From Gimesia chilikensis (GTDB lineage: Bacteria; Planctomycetota; Planctomycetia; Planctomycetales; Planctomycetaceae): a stretch of DNA of 64,000 nucleotides. Location of the stretch: contig NZ_CP036266.1 in NCBI RefSeq assembly GCF_007744075.1, positions 2,589,748 through 2,653,747 of the forward strand. The letters are read 5' to 3'. Both the position numbers and the translations under genes were made by a program. The first letter of the stretch is position 1. The number at the start of each line of letters is the position of its first letter. The notes under the pieces were generated by a model that was not told the origin of the DNA, ran no database searches, and saw only the letters and a program-made list of their open reading frames with translations. This document shows positions 47,858 to 54,439 of the stretch, piece by piece.

Positions 47858-48066
47858 GGCGATTTAGACGTATTGGAAAATGGAAGCCACTTTCCGATAA
47901 TTACACTTATTTTACGACAGGACCGATCATTCGATCTGAATGGGGTTTAAAACCAATAACTCCTCGTACTGCAAACTTTGGGAAACGTCTTGGAAGACAG
48001 TATCATACCTCGCTCGGAACTAGCGGTTTTAAAATAAAAGGATACAGTAATATTCTTGTTCAATGA
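47824..48066 (+). CDS. Small ORF continuing the decayed toxin cassette
   Basis: An 80-codon frame starting at a GTG at 47824 and overlapping the end of the decayed cassette. From RRFRRIGKWKPLSDNYTYFT on it may be the rest of the toxin domain after a frameshift near 47855, or a separate small protein or immunity gene. The sequence is basic and aromatic (LGRQYHTSLGTSGFKIKGYS) and matches no family I know. Given the stop codon and frame change just upstream, treat it as a likely remnant. Confidence 0.35.
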   Translation: MAERKGFKASLRRFRRIGKWKPLSDNYTYFTTGPIIRSEWGLKPITPRTANFGKRLGRQYHTSLGTSGFKIKGYSNILVQ

Positions 48067-48173
48067 ACCGATCAAATCATCGAACTGGAAGCTCATTAAA
48101 GGTACTGGGGGGCGTTGTCTCTGGCAGGAATTACTGCATGGGGCTCTGCAGGCTATCAACTTCCTGGAAGTGA

Positions 48174-48440
48174 ATGATGATTGACTTTGCGAAAATGATG
48201 ATTGACTCAGAGAATAAGTATGAGCGATTTGGAGACTACGGGTTGGTTGTTGGACTGACTATAGCTATCACCATGTTGGGGTGTCTTTTTAAAGTTGGAT
48301 TCGAGGATCTGACTACTGTCATATATTTTGTGAGAATTGGATACTATGCTCTGTTGGGCCTGAATGTACTTTTTGGACTTTTTTTTTATGTTACTGTGAA
48401 GAGGCACCGGGTGATGGGCTTGAAAAACGGAGTAAATTAG
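48174..48440 (+). CDS. Small two-helix membrane protein
   Basis: An 88-residue protein with two predicted membrane helices (YGLVVGLTIAITMLGCLFKV and IGYYALLGLNVLFGLFFYVT) and a basic C-terminus (VKRHRVMGLKNGVN). It lies between the decayed cassette and the intact toxin gene. Position and type fit an immunity protein for a membrane-acting or imported toxin, but there is no direct evidence. Codon composition is more AT-rich than the flanking chromosomal genes, as for the other island genes. Confidence 0.5.
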   Translation: MMIDFAKMMIDSENKYERFGDYGLVVGLTIAITMLGCLFKVGFEDLTTVIYFVRIGYYALLGLNVLFGLFFYVTVKRHRVMGLKNGVN

Positions 48441-48593
48441 AAAACAGTATCGCAACCTTTATTTTCATCGGAGCGAATGTTGCAGGAGCAGTATGTTTTG
48501 AACTGATCACTCCGGGATGAATCTAGACAAGATAAATTACTATTCTTTTTTCAGCATTTTTAATTCTTTCGATCAAATAAGTAGATCGGATTT

Positions 48594-49757
48594 ATGTCCG
48601 ACTTCGTTCGAGAACTGGCCATCTTCAGCTGTCTGCTCTTCACCAGTTTCTGTTTCTGGAAAGTGGGGGTGGGGCTGACTGGTGGTGTGGATGCTTCGGT
48701 CCTGCCTTCTGCTCAGGCGGCAATTCATTCCTCGGTGACACCGCAGCGATTGCAGACGATGCCGATTCAGCAGATGCGTCCCGGGATGCGGGTGCTGGGG
48801 CGGAATCCGGATCGGTGGGATACTCAACCGGTGTTGGAACCGAATCCGGTATCCTGGCGGCTGGTCTCGGTGCGGATGGAACAGCAGCCGGGTCAATTTG
48901 TCCTGGGGCAACTGCTGCGTCCCACAAGCTGGATTCGACAGAACGACGCGCTGCCCGGCGCTGTCATTCAACTGGAAATTCCCGAGATGCATGTCGCCGG
49001 GGATGCGGAAGTGCTGTCGATCACAGAGTGTCCGCCGATCCGCCGGGGGCCGGGCTCGGTCGTCACCGGCACGTTCCAGCACGTTTCGGATGAAGTGATC
49101 AGCGTTTTTGTGGAAGGGGAAGAGACGCCGATCGGCACCACGGCCAAGCATCCCTTCTGGAGCAGAGACCGCGATGCTTTTATTCCTGCCGGGGAGTTGC
49201 GAATCGGCGAAGAATTAAAAACGGCGCTGGGAACCTCGACCCGCGTGACGTCGATTGAAATCCGCGCCGGACCGGAAACGGTCTACGGCCTGGAAGTCGC
49301 CGGTGAGCATGTTTACCAAATCGCTGATGCTGGCTTGCTGGTTCATAATGCGAGTGCGAAGAGTGGGCGCAATTTATATGCCCCAAGAGGAGTGCGATGG
49401 AACAACGTTTGGCGAACAGCGGATGGCAAGTTCGCAAGTCCGCAAGGAGTTGGACGCTCTGGTGCGGCGGCAGAGTCCGCTGTTTGGGATGCGGTTGAAG
49501 CGAAACCTGGATGGCAAGTTATTCGAGGACGTGTATCAGTCCGAGATGCTTCTGGGCAACTTCGTGTTTACGACGGAGCGGCAGTCTCTCCGAGCGGTCG
49601 TGTAATTGGCCTGGAAGTCAAGTCTGGATCGGCTCGTCTAACACCGGCACAACGAACGTTTGATTCGACTCTTAATGCCAGTGGTGCCAACACTGTACCT
49701 GGAGTTGGCCAGAGTAAAGGGATACAGGTGCGTCGAGCAGTGGAGATTCGTCAATGA
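48594..49757 (+). CDS. Polymorphic toxin: TM anchor, Hint domain, PD-(D/E)xK nuclease tip
   Basis: A 387-residue protein. Residues 8-28 are a membrane or signal helix. The Hint (hedgehog/intein) region spans about 50-252: LQTMPIQQMRPGMRVLGRNP, GTTAKHPFWSRDRDAFIPAG, and the terminal block YGLEVAGEHVYQI to LVHNA. The first Hint block lacks the usual leading Cys (CFxAGT), so self-cleavage may be lost. After VHNA a new domain (255-387) shows a restriction-endonuclease fold pattern: AAAESAVWDAV helix, RVYDGAA with Asp327, GLEVKSG with Glu341 and Lys343, then TPAQRTFD with Gln353, the D...ExK...Q set of Tox-REase toxins. It probably cleaves DNA of competitors. The stop overlaps the next gene's ATG by four bases. 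Confidence 0.85.
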   Translation: MSDFVRELAIFSCLLFTSFCFWKVGVGLTGGVDASVLPSAQAAIHSSVTPQRLQTMPIQQMRPGMRVLGRNPDRWDTQPVLEPNPVSWRLVSVRMEQQPGQFVLGQLLRPTSWIRQNDALPGAVIQLEIPEMHVAGDAEVLSITECPPIRRGPGSVVTGTFQHVSDEVISVFVEGEETPIGTTAKHPFWSRDRDAFIPAGELRIGEELKTALGTSTRVTSIEIRAGPETVYGLEVAGEHVYQIADAGLLVHNASAKSGRNLYAPRGVRWNNVWRTADGKFASPQGVGRSGAAAESAVWDAVEAKPGWQVIRGRVSVRDASGQLRVYDGAAVSPSGRVIGLEVKSGSARLTPAQRTFDSTLNASGANTVPGVGQSKGIQVRRAVEIRQ

Positions 49758-50410
49758 GTTCAATGAAATCTGAAATAAAAGCGTGTGTGAGTCAATGGCT
49801 TGGCGATGAACTAGATGAACAATTGGCCTCGAATGGCTTTTCACGTCGAAAAAATGCACTGACCTACTCACGCAAATTACCCAAAGCAGACCAGCGTATT
49901 GAAGTCGTGATAGAAATCCATCCATCAGATTGTCCGAATGCGGCAGCGGCGATCTATCCGTGGCTTGAGGTCTCGATGGACTCAGTGAATTCAGTTGCAA
50001 AAGAGATGGTGGATGGCGATGAAACGTTGTTGGGTGGGGGGCCAGACACAACACTGCGAGAACCTATTGAGTTTACTTCACCAAAGGGGATTGGATCACG
50101 ATGGTTTATTTATCAACCAGATTCGGTTCCTGGCGTAATTTCGGAAATGCAGTGTTTTTTGCAACAATGGGGAATTCCCTTTCTTGATTACTACATATCT
50201 CCTGATGCCATCTGTGATGCATACGATCATGGTGACGAAAGAGTCATCAATGATCGTTCTTACAAAATTAGGGTTGTTGCTGCGATGGTGTTGTTAAACC
50301 GTGTTAGCGATGCAATGCAGGTATTAGAAAAATGGTTTGGAAAAGCCGGTCCTAGAAGACAATACAGAAGCGTTTTTCGTTATCTCGAATCCCGTTCAGC
50401 GACGACCTAA
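49754..50410 (+). CDS. Probable immunity protein for the Hint-nuclease toxin
   Basis: A 218-residue soluble acidic protein whose ATG overlaps the toxin's TGA (ATGA, 49754-49757), the standard arrangement of toxin and cognate immunity. It contains no signal peptide, as expected for a cytoplasmic neutraliser of a DNase. A DUF4304-like beginning is possible (QWLGDELDEQLASNGFSRRK, then ALTYSRKLPKADQRIEVVIE), but I could not assign a family firmly. The role is inferred from position. The next 235 bases carry no gene. Confidence 0.7.
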   Translation: MSSMKSEIKACVSQWLGDELDEQLASNGFSRRKNALTYSRKLPKADQRIEVVIEIHPSDCPNAAAAIYPWLEVSMDSVNSVAKEMVDGDETLLGGGPDTTLREPIEFTSPKGIGSRWFIYQPDSVPGVISEMQCFLQQWGIPFLDYYISPDAICDAYDHGDERVINDRSYKIRVVAAMVLLNRVSDAMQVLEKWFGKAGPRRQYRSVFRYLESRSATT

Positions 50411-50598
50411 TCTTGATTTGAGGCAAGAGCATTTTTCCGATGGTTCTTCCTGGATAATGCTCATGCAATGCTCTCGGTCAAGCAAGGTGTTTGTATCAGT
50501 GGCAATTGCATCAGTGCAGAGAGGGTTACTTTGCCATTTGCTTCAACGCTTTTACTGTTGGTGAAAAACAACCTTATCACACAAAAAAGAGATTATCC

Positions 50599-50634
50599 CG
50601 GCGTCGCATGCGGACGCCTCCGCTTCCCAAGCGG
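50599..50634. other. Two adjacent short hairpins
   Basis: GGCGTC (50600-50605) pairs with GACGCC (50613-50618) and, one base later, CCGCTT (50620-50625) with AAGCGG (50629-50634). The pair sits at the left edge of the transposase fragment. It could be an element end or a folded mRNA segment; role unknown. Confidence 0.35.
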
Positions 50635-50645
50635 ATGAAACGGCA

Positions 50646-50881
50646 TCCATGACGCTGGCAGAGCTTTTTCAGGCGGTTAGCGACAATTACTCACGGCGCA
50701 TTCTTGCCTGGCGTGTGCTTGATCACTTCGAACCGGGGATTACGGCCCGGTTATTACTGGACGCATCGCAGGCCATGACTGAGGGAAAGCCAACCGTGTT
50801 TGTGGACGGCGGTCGCGAGAACTATAATGCAGCCGTCGATGAGGTCATCGAGTCCGGTCTATTGAAAAGAGTTCTGGTGGC
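50646..50881 (+). pseudogene. rve-type transposase, catalytic-domain fragment
   Basis: The frame MTLAELFQAVSDNYSRRILA, WRVLDHFEPGITARLLLDAS, VFVDGGRENYNAAVDEVIES, GLLKRVL matches the integrase core (DNFSRRILAW and the D-GxEN region) of the same transposase family as 46929-47568. It has no start, lacks the first catalytic Asp and the last Glu, and is cut at 50881 by the IS3 left end. It is plausibly the missing right half of the same element copy. Confidence 0.75.
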
Positions 50882-51290
50882 ATGCTCCCCCTAACTTGAT
50901 CCATTTGTTGTGAGAGTTTCCAATAGACGTTTTATTAGGAGACAATCATGACGAAACGACGTAGTAAACGCCATTCCCCGGAACAGATTGTTCGCAAGCT
51001 GCGAGATGCCGAGGCGATGCAGAATGCAGGGAAGACGATTGGCGAAGTTTGCCAGCAGTTGGGAATCAGTGAGCAGACTTTTCATCGCTGGCGAACTCAG
51101 TATGGTGGAATGAAGGCCGAAGAAGCCAAACCGCTGAAGGAACTGGAACAGGAAAACAGCCGACTCAAGAAACTGCTCGCCGAAGCGGAACTCGATAAAG
51201 CGATGCTCAAGGATATTGCAGAGGGAAACTTCTAAGCCCTTCTCGCAAACGTCAGGCTGTCCAGCATCTGCAGGAATCTTATGAGGTTTC
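50882..51290 (+). mobile_element. IS3-family element, left part only
   Basis: The element begins with TGCTCCCCCTAACTTGATCC, a typical IS3-type left end, then carries the orfA gene and the first about 22 codons of orfB in another frame (LLSPSRKRQAVQHLQESYEV). At 51290 it is broken off and joined to the IS4-derived repeat. The right end and most of the catalytic orfB are missing, so it is immobile. Confidence 0.8.
50948..51235 (+). CDS. IS3-family transposase orfA
   Basis: A 95-residue protein: helix-turn-helix in the first half (MTKRRSKRHSPEQIVRKLRD; TIGEVCQQLGISEQTFHRWR) and a leucine-zipper-like coiled coil (PLKELEQENSRLKKLLAEAE) at the end, as in OrfA of the IS407/IS2-type group. OrfA binds the terminal repeats and is normally joined to OrfB by programmed -1 frameshifting near its end. 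Here OrfB is lost, so the protein could at most bind DNA or interfere with related elements. GGAGA lies eight bases ahead of the ATG. Confidence 0.9.
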   Translation: MTKRRSKRHSPEQIVRKLRDAEAMQNAGKTIGEVCQQLGISEQTFHRWRTQYGGMKAEEAKPLKELEQENSRLKKLLAEAELDKAMLKDIAEGNF

Positions 51291-51543
51291 TGCAGCAGTT
51301 TTCCCAACTGACGGAAGTACTTCAGCCCGGTGATGTCCTGCTCTTCAATCTCGGCGCGCTTTGCTCGTGGCATAACAGATGTCTCAAGCGGTCAACGCGC
51401 CTTCCAGTCTGCAGATTGACCAATTTACAAACCACGAACGTCACGAAATACACGAAACCTCTCTATTCGTGATGATTTTTTACAGGTAGCATTAAGTGTG
51501 CCGAGAAGGATTGGGGCAGAACTCTTTAATGTGATTAAGAGTC
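51290..51543 (-). repeat. IS4 end fragment, second copy (254 bases)
   Basis: Base-for-base it corresponds to 27900-28153 with about five substitutions and no gaps. It contains the first 28 codons of the IS4 transposase (minus strand from 51373) and its upstream end, terminating in the same palindrome ACTCTTTAAT gtg ATTAAGAGT. Both copies end at the same base (GAGTC), which marks the element's real terminus. Confidence 0.9.
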
Positions 51544-51905
51544 GCTGCCCCCTTTAGGTCTTATCCGAATGCTCGTGCCCGGTATACCCATTGTGAATCC
51601 AGGCTTCTCCCTCTGTCTCTGGAAACAGTTCCTGTTCCGCTGAACGATTTTCAGCTACTGCGTTGCGTTGCCTTTTCATACAATGACGCGTCTGGCAATG
51701 ACGCGTCTGGATGCTGGAACTGAGTGGTAGATCACATCGGAGGACTCTGAACCGCAGGCAACGTTCCCCTTGTGGTATGAGGCAGGGACGTCGCTGACCT
51801 GGTCTGTTTCTCTGTCAGTTTCCAGCTGGCTGCGCTTGCCCCGAATTGCATGCAGGCGGACTTTTTTCTGGTTGGGCGTTCTAAAGTTGGTCATGTTGGT
51901 TTTAA
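51544..51905. other. Gene-free island segment with a 15-bp tandem duplication
   Basis: No gene is supported here. CAATGACGCGTCTGG occurs twice head to tail at 51681-51695 and 51696-51710. A minus-strand frame across this part has protein-like stretches (MTNFRTPNQKKVRLHAIRGK), but I cannot assign it and see no ribosome site. Confidence 0.45.
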
Positions 51906-52328
51906 ATTTTGTGAATCGGCGTGGGGGAGTCAAGTGGAATGGATGTGTTGACCTGCTCCGAATGTGCAGTGAAGAGGGTTGAGTCTGCTGTGAATTGCTC
52001 TGAGTTTGCTCCGAAATGATTTGAATATGTACGAGAAATTGAGAGCCGGTTCATTTTGTTCCGGTGAAAAACTGGAAAAATCGACGGCGATTCAGGTGCT
52101 TCTGAGTCACAAGTGGGCCAGGTTCCGGTGCACACTTCATCCGCCTCGCGCGCGAAGCAGAATTACACAAGAATACGATTCGGAAAGTGACGATCAAGTG
52201 CAATCTGTTCCGTTCCGGAGACAGAACTGCACTGGAAATCGGAAAGGGGTTGCATGGAAACGCTGATCAAAGAGAAAATTACAAGGGAAGGTTGCCATGA
52301 GAGTATCGCGGGGGCGATGAGGGCAAAT
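51906..52328. repeat. 423-base dispersed repeat, copy 2
   Basis: Ungapped match to 36186-36608. It ends 33 bases before the 52362 gene. This copy is not followed by the terminator and iteron module found after copy 1; that module's counterpart may be the separate hairpin and motif at 52913-53095. Confidence 0.85.
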
Positions 52329-52361
52329 AAATTTTGAGAGGATCATTCTTGGATTGTCATA

Positions 52362-52847
52362 ATGAAAAATGACGAACTGAATCAATGGCTTGACTGTGAT
52401 GACGAGATGAAGATGGATTCGTTTATCGAGAATTTCGAAGATGAAACCGCATTGCGAAAGTTTGCAGTATTAAATGCGAAGTCAGTCGATGCTCTATTGG
52501 TTGATTCTCGAAGCAGAAATGCAATCGTTGCTGCAGAAGCCTATTTGGATAAGTACATTTCCGCACAAGAGCTTGAAGACGCGTATTATAACGCGGAATC
52601 TGCATGTGAAGACATTGAATTGGCGAGCGTGTCTGATGAAGATCCAACTGCATATGAGGAATCAATTGAGAATGCCGCCCTTGTTGCGTTGTGGGTTGCT
52701 TACCCCGTTGGCCATACCGGGATTACTTCGTTAGAGAGCGCACGCCAGTCGGCTTTGCACACAGCATTTTACTGCTTTCAAATCCATGGTTCACGAGCCT
52801 TGAAAGAACAACTCGATAGATTTAAAGAAGCTGGAATGACGGAATGA
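52362..52847 (+). CDS. Hypothetical soluble helical protein in the island
   Basis: A 161-residue, strongly acidic, all-helical protein without signal peptide. The Ala-rich segments (AIVAAEAYLDKYISAQELED; ENAALVALWVAYPVG; ESARQSALHTAFYC) recall planctomycete hypothetical proteins found beside polymorphic-toxin and SMI1/KNR4-type immunity genes, so an immunity role is possible but unproven. It starts at an ATG with weak ribosome-binding sequence 33 bases after the repeat, and may have been brought in with it. Confidence 0.55.
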   Translation: MKNDELNQWLDCDDEMKMDSFIENFEDETALRKFAVLNAKSVDALLVDSRSRNAIVAAEAYLDKYISAQELEDAYYNAESACEDIELASVSDEDPTAYEESIENAALVALWVAYPVGHTGITSLESARQSALHTAFYCFQIHGSRALKEQLDRFKEAGMTE

Positions 52848-52912
52848 CCGCTCGAACGATATACCAGTCGTCAACACCCTCGTCATGGCCTGTTTGTGAC
52901 TTGGGGGGACCT

Positions 52913-52955
52913 AAAAAAACAAAGAGCTGTCCCATAGGGAACAGCTCTTTGTTTA
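52913..52955 (-). terminator. Strong intrinsic terminator next to tmRNA-end-like motif
   Basis: CAAAGAGCTGTCCC (52920-52933) pairs with GGGAACAGCTCTTTG (52937-52951), with one bulged A, and on the minus strand is followed by GTTTTTTTAG. It points leftward, away from the TGGAGGCGGCGGGAA motif that directly precedes it on that strand. Confidence 0.85.
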
Positions 52956-53095
52956 TGGAGGCGGCGGGAAAGAGTTTTGGGAGCTGCGGCGTCGCTCTAA
53001 GTGTCATGTTATTAGATGCTTGTGTAAATCAATGTTTTTGGGATTTTCTTGAAAATCGTAAAAATCAGACACGAAATCAGACACATCAGACATAG
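52956..53095 (-). other. Possible attachment-site scar: tmRNA 3'-end-like 15-mer with iterons
   Basis: On the minus strand TTCCCGCCGCCTCCA (52956-52970) equals the last bases of many bacterial tmRNA or tRNA genes without CCA and is followed four bases later by a strong terminator, as a real RNA gene would be. The rest of the RNA is absent. About 100 bases away lie three TCAGACA units (53065-53095). A 3'-end fragment with the original terminator is what a displaced att site of an RNA-gene-targeting integrative element looks like. This interpretation is inference. Confidence 0.45.
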
Positions 53096-53431
53096 GGAGA
53101 TGTGCATAGGGCGGCTTTAGTGGAGGTGAGTTGCCTCTAACCCGTATTTGGATACATGTGAAGATCTTGGATAGAGTTGGTGGAGGCTACGAAAGTGCCC
53201 GCAGCCTCTCGGTATATCGGCTTTATTCGCTCGTTTTTCTCGGTGAGAGGGGCAGGGCTGTCAAAGGGCGATCTAACCACTTGCCACATGAGCGGCCTAG
53301 TCCAAATTCGGCAGGCGTGGCATGGTCGCACACTCGGAGTCATAATGGTGGGAGGCTTGCTGATAGAAATTACAATGCCAAAGGGGGCAGGGCCTAGACT
53401 TTCACCTCAGGCTGAATCATCGTGCACTGGA

Positions 53432-54154
53432 TTAACTGCCTTGGGCATGCTGTTGATTCTTGTGGGTCGCAGCTGAAATGTACATGGCCACCAGCCTGGA
53501 AACCAGGATGGCGAAATAAAACTGACCAAAGACAGCCTGCAGGTAACAGGCTGTTTGCGCGGGGCCGGATACCGGAACGATATCACCATATCCCAGAGTC
53601 GCCATGGTGACGAACGACAGGTAAATCAACGGTTGCAGGTCCGAGTTTCGTAACGTGACTGCTTCGGATGCGGCATTAACTAGGTCATAACGAAAGGCGG
53701 CTGGATCAACCAGTAAGATGGTTGAGTAGAGGTAGGACCAGAGGAGTCCGGCCAGCAGGTAGAGACTGACTGTCCCGATAATGGTATCCAGTGTGACCCG
53801 GTCGTCGTGAAATACGGCACTCAGAATATGGTAAAAGACAAACGCCAGGAAAATGATCACCAGACTGTTGTGCAGAACCGTCAGTGAATAGCTGCGGGTA
53901 AGAAAACTGCTGACATTCAATATCAGCATCAGGACGACAAGCGTAAGGCCAATCCCCAGTGTCTTGTGGCGATGACAGACAGAGACGACTGCTGTGAGCA
54001 GGACGGTCGAGAACAACAGGCAGAAGAGCATCACAGAGACTCTGCTGCTGCCCATGAACGCGGTTCCCACCAGCAATGTCAGGATAGAACAAAGTAAATA
54101 GGTGAACTTTCCAAAGGGATGGCGAACGACCTGTTCACTTTCCTGATTCTGCAT
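53432..54154 (-). CDS. Ion-channel (two-TM K+ channel domain) membrane protein
   Basis: The start is taken at the ATG at 54154 (MQNQESEQVVRHPFGKF); the longer frame to 54325 would run through the upstream lipoprotein gene. The 240-residue protein has about six hydrophobic helices, and near residue 205 the pore loop and selectivity filter MATLGYGDIVP, corresponding to TxGYGD of K+ channels, followed by the inner helix (QFYFAILVSRLVAMYI). No RCK or cyclic-nucleotide domain follows. It would conduct K+ passively. It overlaps the upstream lipoprotein gene by 20 bases, suggesting translational coupling. Confidence 0.85.
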   Translation of the reverse strand: MQNQESEQVVRHPFGKFTYLLCSILTLLVGTAFMGSSRVSVMLFCLLFSTVLLTAVVSVCHRHKTLGIGLTLVVLMLILNVSSFLTRSYSLTVLHNSLVIIFLAFVFYHILSAVFHDDRVTLDTIIGTVSLYLLAGLLWSYLYSTILLVDPAAFRYDLVNAASEAVTLRNSDLQPLIYLSFVTMATLGYGDIVPVSGPAQTACYLQAVFGQFYFAILVSRLVAMYISAATHKNQQHAQGS

Positions 54155-54389
54155 TACTGTCCCCGTGATCTGCTGCTTCAGGCTGATGCGGCAGGCGCTC
54201 CAGATAGCTTGAAACCTGGCTGGAGTGACAAACACAATTGTCGTAGCTGGTATACGGCAGCGGAGGTGGTTCACAGTACTGGCAGTCAACGTCACAGCCG
54301 GAATAACTGTGGTAAGTCGATGCACAACCTGACAGCACGATCGCTCCCAGCGTTGCGGGCCAGCGCATCCACTTTTGAGCGTTGTTCAT
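54135..54389 (-). CDS. Small Cys-rich lipoprotein
   Basis: An 84-residue protein with a lipobox at its signal peptide (GAIVLSGCAS, Cys22 the lipidation site). The mature part has clustered cysteines (CDVDCQYCEPPPLPYTSYDN; CVCHSS) that could bind metal. GGAG sits ahead of the ATG. It is located between the TolC-like gene (50 bases upstream) and the channel gene (20-base overlap), in the leftward envelope group. Function unknown; a role as small metal-binding partner of the efflux system is a guess. Confidence 0.65.
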   Translation of the reverse strand: MNNAQKWMRWPATLGAIVLSGCASTYHSYSGCDVDCQYCEPPPLPYTSYDNCVCHSSQVSSYLERLPHQPEAADHGDSNAESGK

Positions 54390-54439
54390 TTTAAGCTCCT
54401 TCGTTGGAAACTGCTTCGCTTCGATTGCAGTCCTGTCTG

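Larger units (their letters stand above)
52848..53431. other. Gene-free right border of the island
   Basis: It contains the terminator, tmRNA-end-like motif and iterons listed separately (52913-53095). From 53096 to 53431 I see no gene or RNA I can name; frames on both strands lack recognisable features. Confidence 0.5.

Noticed and set aside
53096-53431. Structured RNA such as RNase P or tmRNA body
   Set aside because: Purine-rich GGGAGG and GGCAGGGC runs suggested an RNA, but the diagnostic conserved cores were not found.
54155-54325. Longer start for the K+ channel
   Set aside because: It would run through most of the upstream lipoprotein gene in another frame; MQNQESEQ at 54154 fits better.
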